Source: Bradyrhizobium nanningense
GTDB lineage: Bacteria > Pseudomonadota > Alphaproteobacteria > Rhizobiales > Xanthobacteraceae
Reading direction: 5' to 3'
DNA length: 64,000 nucleotides
NCBI RefSeq assembly: GCF_004114535.1
Contig: NZ_LBJC01000027.1
Location: 1-64,000 of the forward strand
Position 1 is the stretch's first letter, and every line of letters begins with the position of its first letter. Positions 43,579-53,700 of the stretch are shown here, piece after piece. Under the pieces are notes generated by a model. It was given only the letters and a program-made list of their open reading frames with translations. It was not told where the DNA came from and did not search any database. The position numbers and the translations under genes were made by a program.

Positions 43579-44781
43579 ATGCCGACAAGCGGAACGAGGA
43601 TGTCTCGAATGGAGCAACCGATCGAACGCCGGACAGCGGCGACCTCGCAGAACCGCGCACCGGACCGGGCCAGCCTTCCGGGCCAGGTCGTACTCGTGCT
43701 GCAGGGCGGCGGCGCATTGGGAGCCTACCAGGCCGGCGTGTACCAGGCGCTGCAAGAAGCTGGCATCGAGCCAGACTGGATCGTCGGCACATCTATCGGA
43801 GCGATCAACGCCGGCCTGATCGCCGGAAACGCACCGCAGGACCGGCTGCCACGCCTCATCGAATTCTGGAGCAGGGTGCAGCGCGCTCACCACTGGGACT
43901 TGCGGGGCATGTTGCCGGGATTCGCTGATCGATGGTCCTACTGGACCACGCTGGCGCAAGGCATACCCGGCTTCTTCAAGCCCAATCCATTAGCCCATGC
44001 AGGTGATCGCTACCCACTGGGAGCGGATCACGCTGGTTACTATTCGACAGCGCCGCTTGAGACCACTCTAGCCGAGCTCGTCGACTTCGATCTGATCAAC
44101 AAGGGAAGCCCGCGCCTCACCGTCGGAGCGGCACACGTGCGCACCAGCCAGATGACCTATTTTGACAGCCGGCATTGCAAGCTCGACGCCAAGCACATCA
44201 TGGCATCCGGCGCGCTGCCGCCGGCATTTCCGGCCGTCCGCGTCAACGGTGAGCTTTACTGGGACGGTGGTATCCTCTCTAACACGCCGACCGAGGTGGT
44301 GCTCGACGACAACCCGCGCAGGGACTCGCTGATCTTCACCGTCCACCTCTGGAATCCGGTAGGCGCCGAGCCGACCAGCATGGCCGAGGTCCTCAACCGC
44401 CATAAGGATGTCCAATATTCCAGCCGGATCGCAAGCCAGATCACGCGACACCAGCAAGCACATCGGTTGCGCCACGTCATCAATGAGCTCGTCGCGCGAT
44501 TGCCGGACGCCGAGCGCGACAAGCCGGAGGTGCGCGAATTGATGAGCTATGGCTGCCAGACCCGGATGCACGTGGTGCAGCTGCTGGCTCCGCAACTCGA
44601 CGACGAGGACCACACGAAGGACATCGATTTCAGCCCCGCCGGCATCAAACAGCGTTGGGACGCGGGCTACGCCCACACAATGGCTGTGCTCGCGCGAGAG
44701 CCCTGGGTCGGCCAGTTCGATCCGCTGTCGGGCGTGATCCTGCACGAGGCCGGAGAGTTCACGGCACTCGCCGCCAAGTAA
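43579..44781 (+). CDS. Patatin-like phospholipase with DUF3734 C-terminus
   Basis: 400 residues from ATG 43579; starts at 43600 or 43609 are also possible. Oxyanion motif QGGGALGAYQAG (43-48), nucleophile GTSIG (Ser72), Asp229 in WDGGILSNTP, the Ser-Asp dyad of patatins. The C-terminal part (VLNRHKDVQYSSRIASQITR ... IDFSPAGIKQRWDAGYAHTM) is the DUF3734 extension. Cytoplasmic lipid acyl hydrolase; possibly membrane-lipid or PHB-linked. Confidence 0.88.
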   Translation: MPTSGTRMSRMEQPIERRTAATSQNRAPDRASLPGQVVLVLQGGGALGAYQAGVYQALQEAGIEPDWIVGTSIGAINAGLIAGNAPQDRLPRLIEFWSRVQRAHHWDLRGMLPGFADRWSYWTTLAQGIPGFFKPNPLAHAGDRYPLGADHAGYYSTAPLETTLAELVDFDLINKGSPRLTVGAAHVRTSQMTYFDSRHCKLDAKHIMASGALPPAFPAVRVNGELYWDGGILSNTPTEVVLDDNPRRDSLIFTVHLWNPVGAEPTSMAEVLNRHKDVQYSSRIASQITRHQQAHRLRHVINELVARLPDAERDKPEVRELMSYGCQTRMHVVQLLAPQLDDEDHTKDIDFSPAGIKQRWDAGYAHTMAVLAREPWVGQFDPLSGVILHEAGEFTALAAK

Positions 44782-44803
44782 GGTGAGGTGAGCGCCGAAA
44801 ATT

Positions 44804-45202
44804 CTATCCGACACTGACGGGCAGCTGGTAGAGGCGCCCGGTTGCGTCGAGGTCCTCGACGCGCCATTCGCCGCCGATACCTTCGATGATCCACCTGAGC
44901 AGCGCCCACAAATCGGTGTCGACATTGGCGTCGTCCAAGGTCTCGAATGCATAGGGCAGGGCGTAAATCTCGATCCCGTCCGGAAAGGGCTCGCCGCTCC
45001 GTCCGATGAATACGAGTGCGTAGGTCATTCCGGAAGGCGCTCGCACGTACCCTGGCCTCGACAAAACTGTGGAATCCAGAGCGAAGCGACGCACGAAGAA
45101 ATCCCGGAATTCGGGGTAGTGTCCGACCCGATCCTCGGTCAGCACCAGTGCCCTTCTTGTTCCATCCAGCGCAGGATTGTCGATGATTTCGATCTGCGTC
45201 AT
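44804..45202 (-). CDS. Hypothetical protein cotranscribed with dehalogenase-like hydrolase
   Basis: 132 residues (MTQIEIIDNPALDGTRRALV), soluble, alpha/beta, ending WRVEDLDATGRLYQLPVSVG. Family not recognised. Its ATG overlaps the stop of the hydrolase gene by 4 bases, so they are coupled and probably linked in function. Confidence 0.65.
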   Translation of the reverse strand: MTQIEIIDNPALDGTRRALVLTEDRVGHYPEFRDFFVRRFALDSTVLSRPGYVRAPSGMTYALVFIGRSGEPFPDGIEIYALPYAFETLDDANVDTDLWALLRWIIEGIGGEWRVEDLDATGRLYQLPVSVG

Positions 45203-46134
45203 GACTGTCTCCTCTCGATGCGGTCGAGGAAACCGTTGATCTTCTGCGCGATCTCGGCACCGGAATCCTCCTGCAAGAAATGGCGCCCCGTCACCAGTTC
45301 GGGTCCTTCGGCATGCGGCACAAGTTCCTTAAAGCGCATCGCGAAGGTCTTGTAGTCGAACACTTCGTCCTCTCTGCCCCACACAAGAAGCGTCGGAAAT
45401 TTCGACCGCCTCAGTTCGCGCTCAAGCCATTCGAAGCGCGAAAAGCCCCGCGCGCTCTCGTCGAGCGGAATCCAGCGCGGCCATGTCCACGTCAGAAGAC
45501 GTGCCCCCGGATCCGGCAGTATGCCTTCGTAGATGCTTTGAGCCTCGGCAGCGAACTTCTTTCGATCCACCACGGACAAATACATGCCGCGGCCGGCGAG
45601 GGCATTGTGGCGGCCGAGAAGATACGGACCTACGACGGGCGCGTGCATCATCCGCCAAGGGAAAATCCGTTTGTGGAAATCGGCCGGAGGAAGCGGCCAT
45701 GCCCAAGTGCTCATGATGACCAGAGCGCGCACGCGGTCGGGATTGGACAACGCAAAGCCCAAGCCCGTCGGGCCGCCCCAGTCGTGACAGACGATGGTGG
45801 CGTCCCGCACATCAAGCTGGCGCAGCAGGCTCGTTAGGTTCGCGATATGGCCGTCGAGAGTATGCGCCTGTTCGCGCACAGGCTTCTCAGAGAGCCCGAA
45901 TCCGATCATGTCCGGAACGATGACACGTCGCCCGGCCGCAGTCAGCGGTTTCACGAACTTCCGGTACAGGAATCCCCATGCAGGATTGCCGTGCAGGAGA
46001 ACCACTGGAGCACCCGCGCCTTCGTCGATGTAGTGCATGCGCAAGCCGTTGACGGGTCTGAACTTGGGTGCGTACGGCCATTCAACGTGTTCGAAGCGCG
46101 GGGGCAACACTTGCGTCCCTGCTGGTTCGTTCAT
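45199..46134 (-). CDS. Alpha/beta hydrolase, haloalkane dehalogenase-like
   Basis: 311 residues. LLHGNPAWGFLYR gives His49-Asn50-Pro51, CHDWGGPTG the nucleophile Asp118 followed by Trp119, GREDEVFD a candidate acid (Asp256) and GRHFLQED the base His285. Asn after the first strand and Trp after the nucleophile are the halide-binding pair of haloalkane dehalogenases. An epoxide hydrolase or another C-X hydrolase cannot be excluded. Divergent from the NmrA-like gene across a palindrome. Confidence 0.8.
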   Translation of the reverse strand: MNEPAGTQVLPPRFEHVEWPYAPKFRPVNGLRMHYIDEGAGAPVVLLHGNPAWGFLYRKFVKPLTAAGRRVIVPDMIGFGLSEKPVREQAHTLDGHIANLTSLLRQLDVRDATIVCHDWGGPTGLGFALSNPDRVRALVIMSTWAWPLPPADFHKRIFPWRMMHAPVVGPYLLGRHNALAGRGMYLSVVDRKKFAAEAQSIYEGILPDPGARLLTWTWPRWIPLDESARGFSRFEWLERELRRSKFPTLLVWGREDEVFDYKTFAMRFKELVPHAEGPELVTGRHFLQEDSGAEIAQKINGFLDRIERRQS

Positions 46135-46229
46135 TGCACTTTTCCTAATGATGCATGTTTTCCTAGAGGTGACGCGCTGGCTCTTACGATCTGGGCCGAT
46201 AGCGAGCCACTCCTGATACGGTAATAAGT

Positions 46230-46250
46230 CTTATTCCATCGCGGAATAAG
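46230..46250. promoter_or_regulatory. Perfect palindrome in the hydrolase/NmrA divergent promoter
   Basis: CTTATTCC-ATCGC-GGAATAAG, 8-base perfect arms around 5 bases, between 46134 and 46349. Same site type as 41528..41546. Confidence 0.7.
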
Positions 46251-46348
46251 CTCACTGATCACCGGCTATTGATTGGTTCGCTCTATTGAATGATGATCAT
46301 AAGCCAATAAACATGGATGGTTCTGAGACGCAGCGGAGAATTGCAAAA

Positions 46349-47245
46349 ATGGGAAAGCCGAAATTCCTCATCACCGGCGCGACCGGCGATACTGGACGGA
46401 ATGCGACACACAAGCTGCTCGAGCAGGGCTTCGATGTCCGTGCACTGGTCCACAAGGAGGACGAGCGATCCGCCAGGCTAAGCGCGGCCGGTGCCGAGAT
46501 CGTGGTCGGCGATCTTCTCGATCTGGACCAGATCCGAAGCGCTCTCGACGGCGTAGCTGCAGCGTATTTCGTCTTTCCCATCCAGCCCGGATTGATCGAA
46601 GCAACCGTCTATTTCGCTCAAGCGGCGAAGGAGGCGGGTGTCAGTGCCGTCGTGAACATGTCGCAGATCTCCGCACGGCGAGAATCGAGGAGCCACGCCG
46701 CCCGCGACCATTGGATCGCCGAGCGCGTATTTGACTGGTCTGGCGTGCCGGTGACGCATCTGCGTCCGACATTTTTCGCGGAATGGCTGCTGTATCCGGG
46801 TAACCGCAACACCATCGTCGAAAGAGGGGTTATCGAAATGCCGCTTGGCGATGGGCGCCACGCGCCGATAGCCGCTGAGGATCAGGCGCGGCTTATTGCA
46901 AAAATCCTGACAAAACCGGAGCCTCATGCCGGAAAGACGTACTCCCTTCACGGCCCGATCGAGATGAACCAGGCAGGGATCGCCGCGGCGGTAAGTGAGA
47001 TGCTCGGCCGGAAAATCACGTACCAGCCCATCACGATCCCGCAGTATCGAAAGCGCCTCGAGAGGGCGGGGCGGCCAGCGTTTTTGACGCAGCATCTCTG
47101 CGAGGTGGCCCTCGACTACCAGAACGGAATGTTCTCGGGCGAAGACGAGGTCATCGCGGAGGTGACGGGCAGAGCGCCAATGTCTGTCCACGAGTTCGTC
47201 AGGCAACACCAGGAGGCGTTCAAGTCAAATGATGCCGTTGCTTGA
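46349..47245 (+). CDS. NmrA-like NAD(P)-binding protein (atypical SDR)
   Basis: Start at 46349 (MGKPKFLITGATGDTGRNAT) is preferred: GGAG lies about 10 bases upstream, and in-frame ATGs at 46286 and 46313 have none. 298 residues, GATGDTGR Rossmann motif, VNMSQISARRESRS, HLRPTFFAEWLLY. Family members bind NAD(P) as redox sensors or act as quinone or azo reductases. Divergent from the hydrolase gene; shares its palindrome. Confidence 0.85.
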   Translation: MGKPKFLITGATGDTGRNATHKLLEQGFDVRALVHKEDERSARLSAAGAEIVVGDLLDLDQIRSALDGVAAAYFVFPIQPGLIEATVYFAQAAKEAGVSAVVNMSQISARRESRSHAARDHWIAERVFDWSGVPVTHLRPTFFAEWLLYPGNRNTIVERGVIEMPLGDGRHAPIAAEDQARLIAKILTKPEPHAGKTYSLHGPIEMNQAGIAAAVSEMLGRKITYQPITIPQYRKRLERAGRPAFLTQHLCEVALDYQNGMFSGEDEVIAEVTGRAPMSVHEFVRQHQEAFKSNDAVA

Positions 47246-47519
47246 TCCGCAATGCAATTGGTCTGACTGGTGCGCCCTCGAAGCCCAGGTTTGGCTTGTC
47301 GGGCACGACGTCATAGGAGCGGAACATCGGGCGCAGTGTGACTCGAGAGGGCATGCATGGTGCTATGAGCGCCCCGAGGTAAAAATTCCGACTGGACGAA
47401 AGCGCCGTTTTAGGCGGCTGCCTGATGCAGGGATCACGTAGCGGGGGATGGTTCGATGACCGCACGCACTCCAGGCCACGAACGCCCAGACCACTCGCGG
47501 TGACCCTGTGCTAACTCTA

Positions 47520-48030
47520 TCATTACGACAAATGAGACTGTCCTTATCTCTGGAGCCGGCATGGCCGGTCCGACGCTTTCGTATTGGCTTGCTAGGGCGG
47601 GTCGAAGCCTATGATCGTGGAGAGCGCGCCGTCGATACCGACGCGCGTCTACGTGATCGAGTTTTGGTGGCGGCTGCGACGTCGCCGACCGAATGGGAAT
47701 GTATAAAGACCTTGATCGCCTCGGCTATCGAATAAGAGGAGATGCACATCGTTGTGACCGAGCTAAGCGTAAGACTGGGTTCGGCACAACCATCTTCCGC
47801 GAGATATAAATGGAGGGCGCTTCGTCACGATCTCGCGTGGCGACCTCGCGCGCCTACTGCTAGAGAAAGCAAAGCCAGTCACGAAAATCATGTTCAGCGA
47901 GCGAATAATGGACCTTGGGCAGGATAGATGTCACGTCAAAGCGCAGTCATTCATGACGTTTAATCTTGCGATTGGCGCCCGCGGACAGGGACGGCGGCTC
48001 GAAACCGTCCTGCAAGCCACTCGCAGTCCT
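47520..48030 (+). pseudogene. Decayed FAD-dependent monooxygenase gene
   Basis: One frame has ETVLISGAGMAGPTLSYWLA, the FAD-binding start; after an indel, KPMIVESAPSIPTRVYVIEF follows, then DLDRLGYRIR. Later TKVSRGDLARL-like coding appears as FVTISRGDLARLLLEKAKPV, then MFSERIMDLG. Stops and shifts separate the pieces and the C-terminal half is gone. Confidence 0.6.
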
Positions 48031-48058
48031 ACTCGAGAGCCACGGGTGATTGACTCGT

Positions 48059-48131
48059 TGGTGAGCGGGGGTGAGGCTCGAACCCAGGGCGTGATTAGAC
48101 TAGCGTTCTCCACCGGCTGAGCTACGCACCT
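48059..48131 (-). pseudogene. tRNA-like relic
   Basis: Minus strand: GTAGCTCAGCCGGT (D arm), CTGGGTTCGAGCCTCAC (T arm with TTCGAGC loop) and a 3' end CACCA. The acceptor stem pairs in only about 4 of 7 positions and the anticodon arm lacks a few bases (GCTAGTCTAATCAC has no full partner), so no anticodon can be called. A tRNA pseudogene, or part of an old integration site. Confidence 0.4.
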
Positions 48132-48192
48132 ATGGTAGGTAGGTGATGGCATTGCGGCAAAAAGCAGCGTCGAAGCGTGTATCCGGCCGGGG

Positions 48193-48462
48193 CTATTGCC
48201 GTTCCTCGTATCTGTTGCAGCGGCCATCGCCCAGCTGTACCCGGTTGATTTCCTGAAATGGTGGATCACAACGCAGGAGCGTATACACCTTGTAAGAGGG
48301 CGGGGGGACGCGCCAGCACAGATTCTGGCCCACGGGTATCTGGTACGTTTCCCCGTTTGCCAATGTATAGCTGCACGCGGCATTTGTGCTGTTCATTTTC
48401 GCCTCTGCGTAGGCCTGGGTGAGCGAGGTCACCGCGAGGAACATCGCCAATAATACACGCAT
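48193..48462 (-). CDS. Small secreted protein, 89 aa
   Basis: ATG 48462 with GGAG 8 bases upstream is preferred to GTG 48480. Signal peptide MRVLLAMFLAVTSLTQAYA, mature part with four or five cysteines (NAACSYTLANGETYQIPVGQ ... LLRCDPPFQEIN ... GRCNRYEERQ) that may form disulfides. Family not recognised. Confidence 0.6.
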   Translation of the reverse strand: MRVLLAMFLAVTSLTQAYAEAKMNSTNAACSYTLANGETYQIPVGQNLCWRVPPPSYKVYTLLRCDPPFQEINRVQLGDGRCNRYEERQ

Positions 48463-48776
48463 TTTGTTCGTTCTCCGCACATCTGATCACAGATAGTAAA
48501 ACTGGGATGCGGGCATCGCTGCAACAAGACAGCCCCAAGTCAAAAATTTCTGAAAAGCACGTCGGGAAAGTTACAAGCATGTGACGCGCAAGCCTCTCCG
48601 CTGTTAAGACCGTGCGCCTCGGCGGTCACCAGGTCGAGATCAGGTCAGGCTGAATGCACGGTGGTTCTCAATCTGCTCGTCCAATTTAGCCGATGACCTC
48701 TTCCGGCGAGACCGACTGCGCCAAGTCTGAGAATCCGGCGTCTGCAATGAGGGCCGCATATGGTAGCCGCTCAAGT
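48463..48776. other. Gap between secreted protein and cupin genes
   Basis: No gene or repeat recognised. Confidence 0.4.
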
Positions 48777-49256
48777 CTATTTCGGTGTATCGGCCGGATT
48801 GACGAACTTGCGTCCGCTCGGTCCCGTGCCACTAACTTGGATCAACACAGGCTCGCGTACTTCGACGAAGTGGGCGACGTTTGCGGGCTCGGTGTAAAAG
48901 CTTCCAGCAGGAAGTTCTTTCAGCGATACCGGATCGAACTTTTCACCGTAACCGGTATACCAAGTTCCCGACAGAATCGTCACTTCCCGGGAGTCCGGGT
49001 GCGTATGTGGAGCAAGCTTGTACCCGGCAGGAAGCTTTAAACGGACCGTGTAGGGACCGGGCTTGGTTGGATCACCCTGCAGGTTTGTTTGCTCCATTCC
49101 TGGAAGTACCAAGCCGCCTTGCGGCATCCATTTCATTTCGGACGGCGCGAGCGCCATTACTCCAGGCGCGGCAGTTTGGGCTCCAGCAAGTGCGCTAATG
49201 CCCGCGGCTGCCAGAAGGCAGACCGAGGATACAAACATGTGGAGAGGCTTCCTCAT
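48777..49256 (-). CDS. Exported cupin-domain protein
   Basis: Start at 49256 (MRKPLHMFVSSVCLLAAAGI), 159 residues with signal peptide to about AGAQ. Single cupin: LAPHTHPDSREVTILSGTWY holds the metal ligands His-His-Glu, with a later His in VAHFVEV. Members act as small periplasmic dioxygenases or binding proteins. A truncated relative lies at 7604. Confidence 0.8.
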   Translation of the reverse strand: MRKPLHMFVSSVCLLAAAGISALAGAQTAAPGVMALAPSEMKWMPQGGLVLPGMEQTNLQGDPTKPGPYTVRLKLPAGYKLAPHTHPDSREVTILSGTWYTGYGEKFDPVSLKELPAGSFYTEPANVAHFVEVREPVLIQVSGTGPSGRKFVNPADTPK

Positions 49257-49560
49257 AGGCTGCTCCCGTGACACTGCATTTGGTCAATGGGCCTTCCACG
49301 CACGACGTGGATCAAAAACACGGATTGTCTAATCCGCATTGATTTTTATCAGTCAACGTTGTTGACCGTCGGCTCATAGCCTGAGGCCGTGGATTTATTG
49401 CGATGTCGCTGTTTGGCCCTTCTCGGCCGCAACGGAACTCAGCTCTGAGTCCGTGATGAGTTGTAGAACGGACATTACGCGCCAAAACGAATGGCACGGG
49501 CTTTGAACCTCGCCGCCGTTCTCTCAGACCTACCTTAGGCTGGGGGAGCGGAGATTCCCC
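49257..49560. other. Gap upstream of the small secreted gene
   Basis: No gene recognised in about 300 bases. Confidence 0.4.
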
Positions 49561-49761
49561 ATGAAGCTTTTATTTGCATCTATATTTTTCACGGCTGCTC
49601 TGTTTGCCGCTGCAACCACCGTGCCGCCTTCACCGTCGATGAATTATGCAGCAACCGCCGGCATGGGTTCCTTGCACGATCTCCACCACACCATCGACAC
49701 CAACAATCTTCCCAACGAGGACCTCGAGGATATGTCGCTGGTCTATTCGAACAATCACTAA
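49561..49761 (+). CDS. Small secreted protein, 66 aa
   Basis: GGAG lies 10-15 bases upstream of ATG 49561. Signal peptide MKLLFASIFFTAALFAAATT, mature part SMNYAATAGMGSLHDLHHTI with an acidic end (NEDLEDMSLVYSNNH). Function unknown. Confidence 0.6.
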   Translation: MKLLFASIFFTAALFAAATTVPPSPSMNYAATAGMGSLHDLHHTIDTNNLPNEDLEDMSLVYSNNH

Positions 49762-49956
49762 ACGCGAAGCGCGAGGTCGATCTTGTTCGACTACCGCGCG
49801 ACGGCCGAACGCCGGGGCGGGGTCTGCATTAGCGGCGCCACCGTCGGACGTCGGTAAGGAAGGCTTCGCCGAAGCTGCGCTCTCGGCGCCTCTAAATGAA
49901 TTTGATAGCCGCGCTTGCAAATTGCTCGGCTCACCGTGCTGTTGGCGCCAGCCAGC

Positions 49957-50148
49957 TCAGGTCCTGATTGGTCTCGGTTCTGATTGACCTTGCAGTTGCC
50001 GTTCAGCCTGTTCAGCGAGAAGAGCGTATTCCTCCGCCATCGTGATCAGCCGGGCTTTGGTCGCCGTGTCTCTTGTGCGTTCCGCTTTGGCGCGCGTCTG
50101 AGCCGCGCGTTGCAACCAATGGCTTGGGCTTGAGAGATCGTGCGACAT
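49957..50148 (-). CDS. Small helical protein, 63 aa
   Basis: MSHDLSSPSHWLQRAAQTRA then DTATKARLITMAEEYALLAE, Arg/Ala/Glu-rich helix; recalled as a frequent small protein in Bradyrhizobium. Function unknown. Confidence 0.6.
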   Translation of the reverse strand: MSHDLSSPSHWLQRAAQTRAKAERTRDTATKARLITMAEEYALLAEQAERQLQGQSEPRPIRT

Positions 50149-50744
50149 TGGAGCTACGAGCTACCTCACGTTTTCGATCAACCGAGAGAAGTCTGCGATT
50201 CGGTTCCAAATGAGGCGTGGGCGCCTGCGCATGCGGGGTTGGCTAACTGCCGTTGACGCATTCGCGCCAATCAATTTAAAATGTTGAAAGCTCGGATTGG
50301 CAGAACTGCTGATGTGAAGAAGACCCGCGGCGGCGGTGATGATCAGTGTCCGGGCATACCTTGAGCAGCTTCTCGCGGCATACCGTTGGAATCCGCAGAC
50401 CGACGAGGCGTCGTCGTGCGGAGACCTTCCGCGCGATGGACGAGATCGCGAGCCGTCGCTTCGCGCGAGAGGCCGTGCAGCACGCCGCCATGCTGGAGCG
50501 CCTCCGCGCCCGAGTCGGCGCTGCGCTGCAGCCGGCTGCGGCCACCGGCCCTGCGGCATGACCAAGGCTGCCGCGCGTCGGCCTCTCAGCGCCCGCACAG
50601 TGAGTTTTTCCGGTTGACGCCAACCACCCCTGCACCCGTTCTCGATCGCGGCGCCTGCGAGCTGCTGACCGGGACGGTGGCGGTACGGGGCTGGGCCACA
50701 GGGCGGCCGGATTCGGCGATGCCCCGCATCGATGGGTTCGGAAT
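50149..50744. other. Gap right of the large ATPase gene's 3' end
   Basis: No sure gene. A plus-strand frame ending at 50561 has a helical stretch (MDEIASRRFAREAVQHAAML, from ATG 50436) that could be a small protein of 41 residues. Confidence 0.4.
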
Positions 50745-53700
50745 TCAGCCGGCGCCTGCCTTTCGGCGGGCCGCGATGCGCTCCTCAAGCGCACTTGCCA
50801 ACGGTGTGCCGCATTGCATCAGGATGTCGACGACCGCGGTGAGTTCCGAGCTATCGAGCACCGTCGGCGAGACCGGCGCGCCAAGCAGTGCTTTGTCGAT
50901 CCATTCGCACAGGCGCCGCCCGATCCCGTGATCAATCCAGAACTCGGAATTTGCGCCCTGAACCTGCCACCATGCCGCCACAGCACGGGCGATGAATGTC
51001 AGCCGGTTCGCGTGCGGCCCGATCTCCAGCAGTCCGAGGAACGCGATAGCGACAAACGTGGATCCGGCTGCCTGCTCAGCCAATTGCGTGAGTATGGGCA
51101 GGAGCGAGTCAGTGCGGGCGGCTCCAAGGGGATGGACGTAGCAGCGTGACCCTTGTCCAAAGTGGTGTTGCCCCATGAACATCGCGGCAATTGCTCCAGC
51201 AATGTGAAGCCCTGTGCCCGCGGAGCGCTTGGATGTGAGGTGGCGCCATGACGAGGTCGCCACAAGCCGCTGCGCCAGCCCCTCGCGGATCGATACGGCC
51301 ATGTTGTCCGATACCGCGCCGACATTCAGCCACAAGTGATCCAATGCATGCAGCACGGCCTCCGCTGCATCGAAGAATCGCTCGTCGGGCAACTGGGCGA
51401 GGGGATCGAACGCGTACTCCTTGATACCCGCGTCTCCGATCGAGACCGCGCATGCAAGTGCGGCTGCGAAATAGGCGTTGTTCCATTCGAATGGTCGCTC
51501 GCTAGGTTCCTCATCCGGCCCACAGCCCACGCCGTTCGCGCCGGCAGTCCAAGGCCAGCAATGCCGCACCATCGCACATAGCACTTCGGGATCGGCCGTG
51601 CGCCAGAGTTCGACGGCAAGCGACAACCATGCAGCCGCTGCTGGCGCATGCAGCGCGAAAACGCGTGGTCTAGTAGGGGATCTTTTCCGTAGCGGCCGCG
51701 CGCTGCCCAGCGAGATTCTGCGTCGCTGTTTGGGCGGGTACGGATCCGGCAGTTCGGGGCATCCTGGCTCTGGCCCATCGCTTGCGAGCCAGCGCAGTTC
51801 TGCGTCAACGGCGCTCTGCAGCCTCGTCTTCTCGGCCGCCTTGCGCGCCGTCTCTTGCGCTTCATGGCGCGCACGATAGTCGTCGATGTTGCGGAAGTCG
51901 TTGTCGTCTCGATGTCGGAGGGCATGGATGGCAGATGCCAAGCCAAGGCGAACTAGTGATCGTGTGAGTTCCAGGCGCAATGGGCGCTGCGCTGCGACCT
52001 CGGCGCGGAGCACCGCTGCCATGCCTGTATCTGGTCTGGCCGCCAGGTGAAGCAGGCGACAAAGGTCCGCGGGATTAAGATCGTCGCGGTATGCGGACAG
52101 GAAACCTACGGCAGCGATCGCGGCCGCGTTGAATTGTAGTTGCTGCGGGGACCCGCGGTCGTTTGGATCGGGCTTCGCCGCCTGCGCCAACTGGGCGCGC
52201 GCCCAATCACCATGCACGGCCTTCAGCTCCGGCGATCCATCGCGCATCACCAGTGCAGCGACGATGAACCGCGTGCGCTCGACCCGCTCCTGCTCGTCCT
52301 TGTCCGGATCGTCCTGCGACGCTGACGCGTCGCGTGTCGCCCAGCGTACACCCAGCTCAAGAAGTTCAACCGAACAGGGCGGTTCGGTGAGGGCTAGCAT
52401 GACTTGCCATTGAACCGCAGCCTCGTCGCCTCCAAGCTGCGCCTGCTCCGCGAACTCGTGGGCTAGCCGTGCTTCGTCGGCGGGCGGCACGTACTCGATG
52501 ATTGCGCGGCCGCTGTCGTCCGTACCTCCCTGCACGTAGTTAGCAGGATTGAGCTGATTCAGCGCGCTCATGGCGGCGAACTTCGGATCGGCCATCGCGC
52601 AGCTTTCACTATCCGGCGCCCCGATTCGCGCCGCCTCGTCCCGCAGCGCCTTCGTCATCGCTTTGCGCACGTCCGCAGGCCCATTTACCCCGTAGTTGCT
52701 GAGCAGGAAGTCGAGTGGCCTGCGGCGCGAGGGGCGGCGCCGCAAGTTGTTCAACTGAACTGCGCTGGCGGGTTCAGGATGCACCCAGCCGATGGAGCTG
52801 CCGTCGGCATTGACGACGTCGTAGCCGTACCGCTGGCGATCCATCGCCAGCAACTCGGCCGATGCAGCGAACGGCCACAGGCACTCTCGCGTCTTAGGCC
52901 AATGCGACAGCAGCACATCGACCGCAACGAGTAGGTAAGCCGCCGGGGATCCTTCGGGGCCCAGAACGTCATCGATCACGGTCTGCACGGGCTCCCCGCG
53001 TTCGATGAGCAGGTGCGCCCACGCTTCCAAGGCCATCAGCGCCGACGCGGCGATATAGGCGTCCTGCGAGCGGGACCACATGTAGGATTGGCGCCAGGGG
53101 AACGAGCGCCGGCCGCTAGGAAGTGGAATCTCGATGCGGTTGTCGCCTGGCTCTCTGCCGCGAGCGCGTCGCCGTACAGCGTGCGCGATGACACCGCGCA
53201 CCAGCCGCAGCCCTTCCGCCTTGTTCGCCTGAAGCAGATCAAAGAATGGTGCGCGCGCTGGCGACGCGGGGAAATACTCCAAATCCCACGCCGAGAAAAC
53301 GTCCCGCAGCCGCGACCGTTCACGGTCTTCGTCGGCGTCCCCTTCGGGCAAGGCTTCCAGAAACAGGTCGGCTACGGCTCGCGGCGCTGCTTGGGGCGCA
53401 GTGCCCATAAACGGCAGCAGCTTGCGGAATAGAACGTGCCGATGCGGATGGGCAGTAACTCCCTGAAGATAGGACTCGGCGTCGGTTGGACGCAGCTTGC
53501 ACCACAGAAGAAATGTCGTCCGAAGGTCGCTTTCCTGCGCCTCAGTCATCGACAATCCAGGTGCGTTCTTGGCAGCCAGCCACGTGTTGAAGTCGGACCC
53601 CGTCGGGTGGTTCTTCGCCTCGACCTCGACCAGCCACGCATATACGCGCTGAACCAGTAATGGCGACAACGCATCATGCCCCGCATAAGCGATGCACCAA

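Noticed and set aside
44068..44952. 294-codon frame on the minus strand
   Set aside because: Antisense to the patatin-like gene and overlapping 44804..45202.
48059..48131. Functional tRNA
   Set aside because: Acceptor and anticodon arms do not pair properly, so only a relic is claimed.
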